DNA from: Alentia gelatinosa
Taxonomy: Eukaryota; Annelida; Polychaeta; Phyllodocida; Polynoidae
Length of the DNA: 64,000 nt
Direction: 5' to 3'
Assembly: GCA_950022655.1 (NCBI GenBank)
Contig: OX465584.1
Span: 31,996,988 to 32,060,987, forward strand
Part shown: positions 20,690-33,740 of the stretch, in pieces
Layout of the letters: every line of letters starts with the position of its first letter
Numbering within the stretch: position 1 is the stretch's first letter
Program-made: the position numbers and the translations under genes
Notes under the pieces: model-generated
The model's input: only the letters and a program-made list of their open reading frames with translations
Database searches by the model: none
What the model was told of the DNA's origin: nothing

Positions 20690-23600
20690 TCATTGAGTAA
20701 GTCATTATCAAATGGTCTACCTTATTAACCTGTACTATAGCTGTATTGAACAGAGTTACTTGGTTTATTTGAAACGCAGTTGATTTATCATATATGAATG
20801 ACTGTGAGTTCCTATAGACTGTATACTTGGTAACAATATGATACCAACATATAATGTCGATATTGTATGTTGATACCCCAAACCTGGAGGCCAATGTGAT
20901 GAAAATCATCTTACATGAATAAATGAAACCACAGGCCACTTTGTTGATGCCTATAAACGTGAATACGTTTACGTAAAACAAAGAGATATGAGAAATGAGA
21001 CATCAATAAACAAATATAGAAACAAATAAAAAATCGGCTACTGTCTACGCTCGGCATACGCCTTGTAAAGATCACTATATTGGCTTGTTGCATAAATCCA
21101 ATTTGACTCTCACCTAGGGTAGTTCCTACTAATTATGCAACTACTAGAATTTAACTTTTGTCCAGAATATCAATGTTCAAACTCAAATATAGTTTTCTCT
21201 CAGATAGGTGGAAAGATATATGATTTCCTGACTTCTATTTCTCAGTGTCCTGGAGGGAAATTGCCTCTTTTTCCCTTCTCTAGCTAGGTCTGCGCTCAGG
21301 ATGGTTGTCTCCTAAATCTCTTTGGTCCATCCTCACCGCACCAAAACGACCCTCCCCATGTATGTACCCTCAGAAGGATCTCTATGAACTTACTCTAAGT
21401 CCCCATTTACATTACCCTCCAAATAATGTATCTGGTAACCCTTTGAGTACCCACGCCCTATTGCCTCCAGCACAAGACCTCTGCTTACTATTCCCGGTGC
21501 TAATGGGGTGCGAATATGTATAAAAGCAATGGAGTTGCGACAAGGTGATGAAGGAGGGTTGGGTATTACTATGAAATAGAAATGTAAATTTACGAATGGC
21601 TAAGATTACTTCTTTTCTAAATGAAATCATCGGGTCTGCATGATTTCAGGATTGGAGTCAAAGGTACATCTCAATCTACTGACAAATCAGAACGTTTACA
21701 CTATACCAGCTAGATGTGATGAACCAATAAGAACTGCAGGTGCCATTAGGTGCCATTCCTGACATACCAACCCTACCTTATTTTAGAACAAAAGAAGATA
21801 TTGGGAGAAGGAAACGCTATTCACGGCTCCATCATTTAGATGTGTAAACAAAGTTGTATTCATTTTTCATTTTTGCGATCAGTTTTTATTTTTCTTTAGT
21901 TTACATCGTTCGTTCCAGTTTTTGGTCCTTATACAATCTTACAACTTTTCAACGTTTTAATCCGTATTAAAAAAGGCGTTATATATAGCGTAAAAACGAC
22001 ACGTAGCGCTCGGGATACACCGCAATGCGGGTACCAAAGCTTCCGCCTCTATGCAAAAAATAATGAAAATTACGGGCAGTCCTGCAGCCTTTACTCACCT
22101 GTCTTACTTAAATTGGACAATAGCACCCAAAATTGTTACACATATAGGAATAACCAATAAGCTTGGCTAAAACGTCACAATAGGAACGGTTATTTACATT
22201 TTGTACATTGAAAAAAGATTTAAAAGCCGTGTGGATCCCATTCAACATGTCTCTTTACTGTACTTGGGAAAAGCACTTGTCTAATGTGACATTCCGACGG
22301 TAACCACAAGATTCAAACCCTGCACCCGATGTATAAATGGAATAGACGGATATACAACCTGTCACACTCTAGCAGTATACTCATGATCGTACCTGCCATA
22401 TAGTACAGCTTCCCTAGTTTACTAAATAGGCCGACCATTAGACTGATATGGATTGTGTGTAAAATAAACATGTCGGAGGTGCTGAATCTACCTCGTATCA
22501 TTTGGGCGTCGTTATCTACACTGGGACGGTTTAATAGTCATGCATATCCCTGCTAATGCACGCCACCCTTTTGGCGCTATTCCTTCTTGTGCGAAATAAT
22601 TAGGTAGAGCTAGGTAAGGAAGATACCTACATAGCTATCTAGAGCACTCGCTGAGGAAGCGCCAGGCCGAGATATCACGGTAATTTCTGAAACTCTTATT
22701 CAAGATTCACAGATAATATTATTCTGGGCAACTAGTGATTATACATGTATTGTTTCTAATTTTGTTAAATAGAGAAAACTTCTTCTATTTGAGATGGAAT
22801 TTTAACCACTTGCAAATCGGATTCCTTTGAATCAAACGATCTGAAAGAGAAGGACACCTTGATTTTGGCTCTCTGTTTCCTTTTTCACGAACAACAGTAA
22901 TGTATCGCTTTGCAAAGACAAACTACGCATCATAAATGTGTTGCGTCGCTGACTAAGTTGAATAATAATATGTTGGCGCGAGAACAATGACTTCTGCAAA
23001 GCAGCACAGACCTAGAGGCACGCTCATCATTTGTACTGCTGCTGTCCTTGTTAAGAGCGTTAGAATATAGTTTCCTAAATGTCTACCCCCGGCGTGGAAA
23101 TAAAACCTTTCGGACGCCTTTCTCTTTTGTACATTGTTTCTCCAGATAAAGAACATTGTTTCCTCCCATACATTAATCTGGCGAATGGTATTTTTCCATG
23201 CCATTTGAGATACAGGAACTGTGAATAAATGTTTTATTACATATACTTCTCCATTTTACCATAAGGTCACACAAATGTTTCACTCTGTAATAGGTGCGGA
23301 TTACTGCAGCAGAACTAGTAGTATTGTGAAATGAACGCAGTTGTCAGGCTCAAATCCGATTCTGATTCACTAAATTATAATATGTCGAAATGTAGCCATA
23401 GCTTCGCAATAGTTCCATCTCTCAAACGAATCCTTTGCTTTTTTAATGATTATAGGATGTGTTTTTTATATTTCCCTGTCTCATCACGGGGCCCCTCCGG
23501 CTCTTTGTGTTAAAATCTCTTTGAAGTTTTCAGAGAGGGACCCCGCCATGATGGCTGTTGCATACCACCTGTACAGAACTCAATGCTGTACTGCCACCTT

Positions 23601-24054
23601 CTCATGAAGCCAGCATCAGGTCTGCGCACATGTTGTGACCTCTGTGCCACAGTGATACACACAGGAGGCTGACGGGGAAGCTGGCGGGTAAGGATTAAGG
23701 CTACACTCAAGCAGAGTTAAAGCAAGGGGTTTAGTTACACAGGCATTAGTGACAGAATTCCTTAATAGTATGTGAGGAAGAATTTCACGGGTAAAATCAG
23801 AGCCGTGATCTGACGAAACGTGACATATGACGAAATTCATGTCAACGTTATTATGAAATTTACAGGCAGTTTGAGCATAAGGTATACTTACCAAGAGAAC
23901 AGATTTTAACATGTTGCTCATTCATATCTAAGCGATCACATCCGTATACCTAATAAGTATACCTGATATATCCAGGAACATGTATCTAAACACAGTAATA
24001 TACACATACACATGTACATGTATACATGTATATATATACGTATACATACATTTT
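20690..24054. other. No gene or repeat recognised
   Basis: AT-rich sequence with only short frames. 21300-21500 is locally C-rich on the plus strand. Frames at 20652-20981, 22953-23204 and 23616-23921 (minus) lack any motif. I see no TIRs or tandem repeats. Confidence 0.4.
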
Positions 24055-24220
24055 TTTACATACATACGTACATACATACATACATACATACACACACACA
24101 CATACATACATACATACATATATACATACACATACACATACATCCATACATACATACATACATACATACATACATACATACATACATACATACATACATA
24201 CATACATACATACATACATA
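24055..24220 (+). repeat. TACA tetranucleotide microsatellite
   Basis: About 165 bp of CATA/TACA repeats with short CA and TACG interruptions (around 24091-24100 and 24119-24145). All six-frame readings of 60-130 codons through it are simple-sequence artefacts (alternating Tyr/Val/Met/Cys or His/Thr/Ile/Tyr). Confidence 0.95.
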
Positions 24221-24699
24221 GAGCAAAAGTACACTTGCATGGGTAGTCATTTCGATGAGGCTTGAAAAAATATGTATAGACATGAAATTGTCACATATAG
24301 CGTATCCTGTTTTTATAATTTTTATGTTCAACATGAAGGACACTCTATCATATGTATATAGAGAGAACTGTGAGGTTAAAATGGTCACCGTTGGGAGTAA
24401 GGTGTAAAACAAACCGGAGATACAGGGAATAAGAGATTGCAGACAGAACAAACCTCTGTCACCCGATACTGAAATGCATGGATGTAATACCGACAGTGAT
24501 AGATCGGGGAAAAGGAGGGGTTTATTAAGATATGCTCAGAAGTACAGACAACCGTGTCCAAAAACAATTAAAGAGCGATAATCCATTAACAGAGGCAATC
24601 AAGGGGAGACGCTGAGACATTGCCCGGAGACAGGCAGTAAGGCCCCCTCCTGGCAACACTACACTAGGAGATAGGACTACCGCTAGGGGGCTTAATTCT

Positions 24700-24960
24700 A
24701 TGTTGATTCAATGACAATGCATTTACAAATCACCCCCTTATTCCTCCACCTTCTACACCCCCTCCCACTGCCACCCTCTTGCGCACCGTTCCCGCCCACC
24801 CTTCTAGGATGTGCCAGCGCTGTCGCCGGTACGTCTACATGCGGGGCAATATGGCGCTCATACGCCGGCGTCCCGCTAGATGGCAGGTGCATGTGCGGCC
24901 GTCTCGGAATGTGCCACCGCGTCCGGTCGACCTTGAAGCGTGGAACGCAGACCCACAATG
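24700..24960. other. Small CpG-rich patch
   Basis: A 260-bp GC- and CpG-rich segment in AT-rich surroundings, open in three overlapping frames. One plus frame (24779-24961) is Arg-rich with CQRCRRYVYMRGNMALIRRR, but I cannot match it to a family. It could be a small promoter island or an exon; evidence is composition only. Confidence 0.3.
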
Positions 24961-27410
24961 AAGAGCCTTGACAAAAGAGAGACCAAACACAGAAGTCCAT
25001 AAATGTTTCCCGGATTAGTGCAACACCTTGTCATGTAGAGTGTGTGAGATAAGACAGTTTGTGTGCTTAGCAGGCCTACTAGGTAAAGGCTTAAATAATT
25101 TTAAAGGATGTTATGGTCATGAATCACAATAAATTGGACGTTCTCTATTCTTGTTCTAGACAGTCTTTGTTTATTGCCGTCTCCCTACGTGTCATTCAGG
25201 TGAAAGATATTCTTATTCACTTAGTATCATAGATTGTAAATTGAGTATGCATGTTTCAAATATTTATCCAATCATTTACTGTAACTAATTGAAACAGGTT
25301 GTTCCTCAATTAAGTTAATTGGTCGTACTTATCAATAAGTATATACATGTAATCTTCCTTATACATGAAACCATATGTACACTCTTGGTATTCTCCTCTA
25401 ACATGTTATATCACTCCTCCAATAAGTTTATCTATTTCTCTCTGATATGACCAACCATTTATTGTCTATGTGACTATCTTTCAGATATTTTCCGGCGAGC
25501 TAGACCTCGAAGAAAGAACCAATATATGTTTTCTCACCCTAACCATCTGCTTTAACAATCAAACCCGAATAAAGCATGGCGTAAAAAGAGGCGAAGGTGA
25601 TGCATGTAGGTCTTCATTTGTAGCATGCATTCTGGGTGCCAGCATTCAGTGCAATCAGCATTAACACAGAGCCGCTCCGCTGGCACGCAGATTCGGGCAC
25701 TGCAAAGGTAAAATGGCGGACACAATCTAATTTGCATCGGTATCTAACGAGCACCGGATACCCTCTAGGGCTCCGAAAGGAACATGTCGTTCGGTCACAG
25801 GCAGCCCCCGGACCATAGGGGTGACTTGTACGGCTGCCAATAATGCCTAATGTCACCCCCTTCTACCGAGCTAAACTACGTCTTTATCCCACTCTTATCT
25901 ACTGTTCATGCATAGTGAGCTTCATATTACGTGATATCTTATTCACCTGGAGGACTTATAAAAATCCACTTGTTGAGTATAATCTAAGGGCAAGAACAAC
26001 AGCATCGTTTGATGGTTTTTTTCCCTCTCAAATTCTCTCAGAAATATTTCTTTCATTGAAAAACTCCTCATAACATTCGCCCATTCCTGGGCGGCTTTAC
26101 ATGTTGCAATGATTAATACAAAAGAATGATATGCCCAAAAATGACCATGCACCATGAAAAACACAGCATTGCACAAGATATCAAAAATAAGGAATTATAT
26201 AAATAATCATACAGATGTGACTGGAAAGGGAAGTTCTGTGTCATTTAATTAAAGCGTTAATTTCTTCTCACATTTGAGGAGATGAGCATATCATTACAAA
26301 AATACTACATGTATATTTTAATCAATGTCGTAATGTATGCATAGCAGTCGTAATAATTGTAATTGTAATGTGGCCATTCAGTAATGTAGCATTTCCCTTT
26401 CAAGGACTTCCTTTATCGGCTTGTTTTGGGTAGAACTGAGTTATGCAAAATAATTGTCTAATAGCTACATCGTTAGATTATTTATCAAGCATTTTTTCCC
26501 TTTCTTTTAACAACAAGAATTTCCCCCCAGATCGATGTTGTTATGATGTCGTTCATCCCTCACTTTCAATCGTTGTATATGTGAATGTCAGCTTACTTAG
26601 ACAAAAAATAGGTGTGTTTCTGGTTACCCCCCTCCCCTCCTACCTAGCAAAACCTTACCCTACCTAAAAAATTGTTTGCCTCTACAGAGTTTGCGATGCA
26701 CAATTTCTGAAGGAAAACAAGCAAATAAGACAAAAGGACAAACATACAGCAAAATATGGACAAATTCATAAAAAACCTCATCAAAGAGAACAACTAATGT
26801 TCTCACTCTATTTATAGAGATTATAATTCTAAGCTACTGTTTCAGTCACATACTGGAATACTTAAGTGGGTATGCTGTGCTAAATCTGAACATCATATGC
26901 TTTACTTTGTGACAACAAACATGCCAGAAAGGGTAGCTTCCACTGGAGTGCTAAGAAATTGCTGTGCCATAATGTGCCTTTACTGAAGCATCAGATCATG
27001 AAAGCATCATTAACACTGTTGGTGTTTTTGAAGTTTAAAATCCAAGAATCATATGAAGTCTCTCGATTGAGATATTGGATCATAAATTATTAATGATCCA
27101 CATTATCAAGAAGCTTGACATTGATCTATGCATAGGATCAGAGTGTGTACCATTACAAAACCCATGTAATCCAGCAGGAATAAAAGGTTTATGTCAAATG
27201 TAAACCTCAACCATCAAGCTCTGATGCTGCAACTTAAGGACAGTTATGTCAAAGCTCATTCAAAGTGCACCTGTTCATAGAGGAATGAATGCACCTAATG
27301 GTTGACAAGGAAGAAACTGAAAAGTTCATTTGAGCAATTCCTTCTGGAATCAATATCCAATGAGAGTGTAAATGAGGTGAAAGGGACTGTCTTGACCCAA
27401 TTTCAGAGAA
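24961..27410. other. No gene or repeat recognised
   Basis: AT-rich. 25640-25860 is moderately GC-rich with small open frames on both strands and no motif. Confidence 0.4.
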
Positions 27411-27514
27411 TTGACAGAGATAATTTAAAAAGAGTCACACCAGATAGGTTATTACAGATGGCTTGACAGAGATAATTTGAAAAGAGTCACACCAGATAGG
27501 TTATTACAGATGGC
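27411..27514 (+). repeat. 52-bp tandem duplication
   Basis: 27411-27462 and 27463-27514 are adjacent direct copies differing at a single base (TTTAAAAAG versus TTTGAAAAG). Such identity indicates a recent duplication, in contrast to the degenerate older arrays in the window. Confidence 0.95.
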
Positions 27515-27921
27515 TGGACAAGCAACAAATCTAACATCGGTACCTTTTCCAAATACAAATATATGATGACCTGAAATGCTGGTCACTATAGTGCTTGAGT
27601 CCTCTAATTCTTTCCTCAACATGTGTATCAGAACATATTGATGACGTCCATTGTTAGGTGTAATGTCACTGGAAATATCCTTGAAACTGCAGAAGGAAGT
27701 GTAGGAAAAATGTAATCAGATAAAAAAAAAGAAGAGAAAACTAACACATGAAGGGAAGTGGGGAAAGTAAGAGTGTGAAAAAGGTTGTGTGGAAGGTTGT
27801 ATGGAAGGGCGGCGATTTGTTTGTCAAACACAAATTGGAAAACTTAAACTGGTTTTAGGGTATAACTTTCATGTGGCGGCCCTTTTGTCCTGTCCAGATC
27901 ACATTTTTCACAATATAGCTA

Positions 27922-28212
27922 TTGGTGAATGTCATGACAATGCCTCCTGAAAATGTTAGATTTTTACAATATATGATCGAGATCAGTAAGCTGCCTGGAT
28001 CAACCAGGCAGCATACCCTGTTATTTCAACAGGATAAACATGTTAGTTATGTAAATTCAACAAGTCTAGTTGACAAATTCGATGTTAAACTACCTAAACA
28101 AACAAATATACATAATTTTATGACTTTCACATTGGCCAATTTGACATTTGTTACTAGTCTGGTGAATCAAATGAAAAAGGAACAAATCTTTCTTGGAGAT
28201 CACAGATTATGA
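27922..28212 (+). other. 96-codon open frame of unknown nature
   Basis: ATG at 27922, stop after 28209. The product would be a soluble protein of mixed composition (HTLLFQQDKHVSYVN near the middle) with no motif I recognise. There is no Kozak-strength start context or promoter that I can point to. The amino-acid mix is less biased than in the repeat-derived frames, which is why I mention it. It might be a relic of a mobile-element protein or chance. Confidence 0.2.
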
Positions 28213-30800
28213 CTCTTCACCAAATAAACAGCATGAAGCCGCAAGTTTTGCTTTATTTGGTTGAATCTGAAATAAAATTACACTTTTAGAAAAGATCCTG
28301 TTTAGGGTACATTATCAATCATTGTATGCAAAATTCCTGAGAAATATACTCGACTGCCCCTACTCTCGATCCTGTACGTAATACATCAACCTATTTGTGG
28401 CAGGTGATGCCTTTATGCATTACCATACAGTATGGGTGATCAGATGCCTTGAGACAAATGCATTCACCGAAGGGGCGCTCTTCCTAGTACAGGTCGTGGA
28501 GCAGCGGTAAAAACTATAGACATAAAGTCGCAGTACTAAAGTTTGCTTAACAACATAGTTCTGACGATAGTTAGAACGGTGTTCGTGTCTGTAAAGATTT
28601 TATTCATAGAATGTATTGAACCGTAGATTTTGGTCAATAGTTGAGAGAGGCAACGCATTCTAACATCCATCATGTTAGAGGATGTGTTATCACAGTCAAA
28701 TATACACCTAAGCCAGGGGTGATATAGGTATTGCCTATACAGCTGTATAGGAATACGTTTAATGGGGATTAAGGTCAGTTGCCAAATCAAAAGTTCGTTT
28801 AGGTCTATACGTTTAGATTCTTTTTCATCACTTTTTAAAAACATACTTTGTTAACTTTAATCACAGTTAATTATTCAATATGGTATATCGGTAAATGTGT
28901 GAACGATATTTGGTTGTAGGGACTCTTTTAGGACGTCTATAGCTGAAAAGTTGTATTTCCTGAAAAATAAAGACTATATATTTGCCTGTTTCCCCACATC
29001 AGGTTATATTGTCATACTTTTTCCCTAACGGAGCTTATTTTGTTATCCTTGTCTCCTCAAATATCGTCTGGTATCGTACTTGGCAATTCAGAGTAAAGTT
29101 CAAATCTTTACAACTATAACCTACTTTACCAGAACTCATACGATGTTTTTTTGATACGTTAACCGTCGATAGCCAGGTCGGTTGGCATCGGTAACGCCTG
29201 AATCCATGAACTTGGTCTGTGTTTGCCTACTCTGATAAGGGTTTCCCTTTTTGAGACTACGATTATCGTAACAGCATGGGATGGCCATAGGAAATGCGTA
29301 CAGACATGCATTATGTATGGAGATCTCTATTTTCACTTACATCTCTGTGGCAATGAGGTGTACGTTTACTTCATCCGAACCTTTATCCATATATCACACA
29401 GTGCCTGTCTCAAAGACACGCAATGCATTCGGTTTACGAATTAGGGGGGTCTATATGTATACACTTTTTGACATCATATGAGCTAGTAGAGTAGTGAGTA
29501 TTCACCGGAATAATGCAACACCATAGAAAAATCAATAAAATATTGGACCTTCGTTCATTTTATCCCACAATTCTTGTTCTATATGAAATGAAACGTATGT
29601 ATCCCTTGTCAAAAACAATGGGAAACCCACTGTCAAAGATTAAACTGAAAGTTCTTTCTCATACAAATAATCTGAATAGATTAGCCCTCACCTGAAATCA
29701 TTTGATTCACACTTATCTTGATCAGAAATGTCCACCCTCGGAAATAAAAGATATAAGAGTGTATGAGAGTAATACGTCTATAATATCTGTTTAGATTATC
29801 ACCGGAAATTAGTGACCATAAGAATCCGTATCCTATGATATTCCAGCTCCATGTTGATGGATTAAACATGCATATCGTCCAAATGATACTTCAGAAATGA
29901 TTAAGAAAAGACACGGAAATAATTCACACCAGTGGTAGATTTTCAATGTACTTCATACCATTCCCCTAGTGTCATACGATTCTCCTTTGGTACAAGATTC
30001 TTATGGCAAGGTGCTTTTACCACTGTCCATAGAACATGGCAAATTTGATATACATGGGACATAGTCTCAGACATAGTCACAGTGAACTCTCAACCTGGGA
30101 TTCAAGTACCCTTGAGGTGAATGGTGTGAAAAAATTTGACCTTGCTTGATGGCCTCCTATTGGAGTCAGACAAACACCCTGTCCGGTACGTGATTCCCAC
30201 CTTGTGAATTTCACTATAGCTACGCACCGCTAGGCGGAGCTGAAAGGTAAAACTACAATTATGAAACTATCAAACGAGATTCAATTACCTAAAACATTCC
30301 TTTCTAGTTTATCAGTAGGCATCCAGAAGACCCATTACGTCACCTCATATATAATACTCCATATTCTATTCAACCTTTTAATCAAAAGATTTGAATAAAA
30401 CTCATTGTCTTATCTGACCTTCAAATAAGCTAAGATGTCAGGTTGTCACTTGATTAATTTTATGAAAAGAGCCCAGCAATATCACATAGCAGCTCAGGTT
30501 CCCACTGAAAGTCTATCCTGGATAGTGAAGAAACCCACTTATTAGCTGACTAAAAACTTGCTACGTTACCTTCATAATATGGTTTAATCAATTTAAAACC
30601 GCAATCCTATCAGCTTGCCACGAACGAAAAGGTGCAAGTCACATATATCTGATGACTTATTGCACTTCTCGACAGTTCAGTTAGCAATCGCTTCGAACAA
30701 AATCTGACACTAAATGGTTTTAGGACAACATCCATTGCATATCTCCTGAACCTTAACCCTTCATCTAAACCAAACCGGAGCCATAACCCACTAATGACCG
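28213..30800. other. No gene or repeat recognised
   Basis: AT-rich sequence; frames of 60-102 codons on both strands lack motifs. Confidence 0.4.
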
Positions 30801-30945
30801 ATAATGCCTTAAGGCAGCCCCTGATCAGGGTGGATAATGCCTTGCTTCAGCCCCAACTCAGGACGAACAATGCATTGAATCAGCCCCAGCTCAGGATGAA
30901 TAATCCCTCGATGCAACCCCAGCTCAGGACGGTTAATGCCTTGAG
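30801..30945 (+). repeat. 33-bp minisatellite, about 4.4 copies
   Basis: Unit starts at 30801, 30834, 30867, 30900 and 30933 are exactly 33 bases apart. The core is ATAATGCCTTG with CAGCCCC and CTCAGGA following at fixed offsets. The constant period despite substitutions means indels are absent. 33 is a multiple of three, but the reading is not part of any longer frame, so coding is unlikely. Confidence 0.9.
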
Positions 30946-31258
30946 CGGTTATTTGTGATATTTACGATAACATGTTTTCATGTTTAGACTTCTGTGGAGA
31001 GGAGTCTCTTATTCAGGATCTCCCAAAACAACAGTGGTCTTTTATACCTCCCTGAAAAGTAGTGTTACGAACACACTCATACATGTCATGTCAATACAGA
31101 CGAATGCAGAGGAATTGTAACGCCTTTCTCGTTCACACACACTCATGTACGAGCCACTTGTAGGTTTGATGTTGACCATAGCAATATATAAAACCTTGGA
31201 GGTGACATGCCTGTGGGGAATTAAATGGTCATATCGTTGTCTCGAATACCGGTTTCTG

Positions 31259-31260
<2 letters not shown>

Positions 31261-31311
<51 letters not shown>
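31261..31311 (+). repeat. CT dinucleotide microsatellite
   Basis: CT repeated about 25 times with one TATCT interruption near 31297. Confidence 0.97.
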
Positions 31312-32000
31312 AAGATATTCTTGAGTTCAGTGGCAACCGCAGCTATGCTTAATTTCTCATTTCCTAAACCAGAGGCCTGAATTCTCATTCAGAAATCATT
31401 ATTCTCAAACGAGGATATCTTCAGAACTATCATATATCCTGGAAAAGACTTTTGGGTAAATTACTTATTAATTATAACAATTCAAAGTGCGTTTAAATGG
31501 CTGTTAGGGTATTCATAAAATTAGAATACTTTGAACAATATTGCACATGCCCAGCGTATTAATATGCTTATACGGCAGAGTACACACGCATTTGCACACA
31601 CCTTTGAAACAAGAATATGACAGGGTTTATAAAATATACGTGTATTAAATCACACACACGTATGTAAATGCTATTTGCATGTCAAGGGGTACTAGCTTTA
31701 AGAAACGAGACTCCTGTCGGGCACGATGTGCGTGTCATCGGCTGTCACCCGCCATAGACGGACGCGTACGGACGCCGCCATACACGCCACTCTTCTATCA
31801 ATCCCCGGCGTCTACAGCCAGCGCCACCACATCACAAACCTCCTCATGTCACCCCCTCAATTCTCACATCCCATTCCAGGACAAATAGCTGCCGAAGAAG
31901 GAACTCTAATAATTCCCTAAGCAGAGTTAATGATTTTATCCTCTTCTAAGGTGACGTTAACATTCTGGACAACCGGAATGGAAACGTTAAAAAAAGATCG
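31312..32000. other. Transition from AT-rich to GC-rich DNA, no gene called
   Basis: Overlapping frames at 31679-31920 (69 and 64 codons) are Ser/Thr/Pro-rich and CpG-bearing. They mark the start of the GC-rich domain but show no family motif. Confidence 0.35.
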
Positions 32001-32820
32001 AGCGGGAGATTAATTTCTTAAATTGGGGCGTCGTACATCTTGCGAAAAGTTCAACATTTTCTCAGAGGTGCGCGCAGGTGGGTGGGTTGCGCTAGGGGGA
32101 CCTGTAGTGCCAACCAAGTGCCGCAGAGTCTGCAACAAGGCAGTGCTTGCTTCCATAAACGGAGAGGCGTACGGGGAGGGAGGGGGTGGAGGGGGCGACG
32201 ATCTGTGGCGCGCACGGGGTTCCGCTACCCCCCTTCCTGCTCCTTCGCTCGCCCGCCCCGGAACGGCAGGGACACGGTGACAGGGGGCAGGGGCGATACA
32301 GTCGGCAGGAGCCGTACTTAGAAGTAGCAGTCAGTCGCCGAGCAGCTCCGAGCATCTCTGGGGAAGGGATTGTCCCAGTGACGCTCTCCTGTACCCTCTG
32401 GCCGCCTGTGGCTTCTCATGCGGATCGTGGTCACCATCGAGCTCCTCCACGGCATGTGTCGTCAGGAAGGCCGACTAGATCTCTTCCCGTCAAGGTAGGT
32501 CGGTAGGGCAGGCAGGAAGGAGGAGGTAGGTATGAATGGGCTGGCAGGGTCTAAGGTAGGACGAGTGACGGAATGCATACCTTGCAGTGCGTCTCTAGAT
32601 GTGTACACCTGGGGTGTGAGTGTGTCAGCTACCCAACACCACTACCTGTGGAGGGGTCTGGGGGGTCTGGGCGTGGCGAGGGAGGGACACCGCAGGTAGC
32701 AATCGGGGCCTGTGTCGATCTGGAAGCTGTCAGGGGTTGGATTGGGGGTGGAGAGGTGTGGTGAGGGGTGGTGAGGGGTGGGGAGGGGTGGGGGTGGAAA
32801 TCTAATCAAGGGAACACACC
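32000..32820. promoter_or_regulatory. CpG-rich island 1
   Basis: Dense in CG dinucleotides and GC-rich compared with the flanks, with G-runs at 32160-32200 and 32680-32800 (repeated GAGGGGTGG) that could form G-quadruplexes. Open in many frames for that reason. A plausible short first coding exon (32418-32494) lies inside. I infer a promoter-type CpG island. Confidence 0.45.
32418..32494 (+). CDS. Candidate first coding exon of an unidentified gene
   Basis: ATG at 32418 is the first in its frame after an in-frame TGA at 32379. The frame gives 25 codons beginning MRIVVTIELLHGMC and ending LDLFPS, plus two bases, then reaches AAG|GTAGGT, a good splice donor at 32495. The intron would contain the in-frame TAG immediately, so this frame is only meaningful if spliced. 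The peptide has a normal globular composition, unlike the Gly/Arg/Pro-rich shadows around it. I do not recognise the family. The case rests on island position, start and donor; no acceptor exon was identified. Confidence 0.3.
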
Positions 32821-33540
32821 CCGCTGTGTGCTGGTGGTATTGCTGTGGGTGGTGTATCTCAACCTACACACCTAAATTTATATCCTCGTTTACCTTTTAT
32901 GAACCCTGCTACACTAACGTCGTATACTATGAGTCTCTGTGACTTGAATGACATTAGTCCTGTCTTTCACAAAGACTGAGAATATCCTTTAAGACCAGCA
33001 CGTATTCAAGTCCCTGGACGAATGAATGTGGGCAATTAACCGGGGGAGATTCTGAGGAAAAGGTAAAGAGGTACATGTACGTACAAGTAGTTGGAAGCAT
33101 TGGCTGAGTAGAACCATACCTGCTGCCACCTACTGTCAAACACTCTTCATTAGCAGCTTGATCGTTTTTCTATTCAGTTTTAGCCCTTCACCGAGGGCAC
33201 CGGCGACGGGCGTCGGGCCCCCGACTGCAACCCGATTGTCTCACGTCGATCGCACGACTAACGTAGGACGGCCACACAGCAATCGTGCGACGGTCGGATG
33301 ATGGTCATCAAGAATCGCTCGCGCTTCACACGCACCTCACGCGCGGGAGTCACGCGCGGCCCTGGAGAAGTTGGGGGCGGGCAGGTGGGGGTTGGGGAGG
33401 GAGGGGGTTGGATCCTGCCGGCGGCCGGCCGCAGGGTACTCCAGGATGAGGGCGATGCGTCACTAAGCCTGCAGCGGAAACCGGATAATGGGAGGTGGGG
33501 AGAAAAAGTACAACAGAGGAAAGAGTGCACAGCGTGTGCG
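32821..33540. other. CpG-rich patch 2 with G-rich tract
   Basis: 32821-33170 shows nothing. 33180-33460 is CpG-rich (GGGCGTCGGGCCC, CGCACGACTAACG) and carries a G-rich run with repeated GGGGG around 33371-33410. No coding motif seen on either strand. Confidence 0.35.
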
Positions 33541-33740
33541 TGGGAGTGAGCAAATGAGAGTCAGGAAGAGGCAGACAGAAAGATCCGAAAGGAGAGAAGC
33601 GCTTAGAACGAGTGGAGTATTTTTGATTTAAGAGAGAAAAATATTGAGGGAGAGGTGGGCGAGAGAGGAAGAGAAGTAGAGGAAGAGAGAGAAGGAGGCA
33701 ATGAAGGAGAGAGGGCGAGAGAGACAAATAAATTGCTAGA
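33541..33740 (+). repeat. Purine-rich tract (GA-rich)
   Basis: About 200 bp almost entirely A and G on this strand (GAGAGAGG, GGAAGAGAAG and variants), followed by scattered GA-rich sequence to 33830. Minus-strand open frames (Leu/Ser/Pro-rich) are its complement and not evidence of protein. Confidence 0.8.

Noticed and set aside
23928..24451. Six overlapping frames rich in Tyr, Val, Met and Cys or His, Ile, Thr and Tyr
   Set aside because: All derive from the TACA microsatellite.
30801..30945. CRISPR-like appearance of evenly spaced 33-bp repeats
   Set aside because: There are no spacers: the units are directly adjacent and the host is eukaryotic.
32023..32506. Four overlapping frames of 85-106 codons in CpG island 1
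   Set aside because: They overlap in different frames on both strands and are Gly/Arg/Pro-rich, as expected from CpG-rich DNA lacking stop codons.
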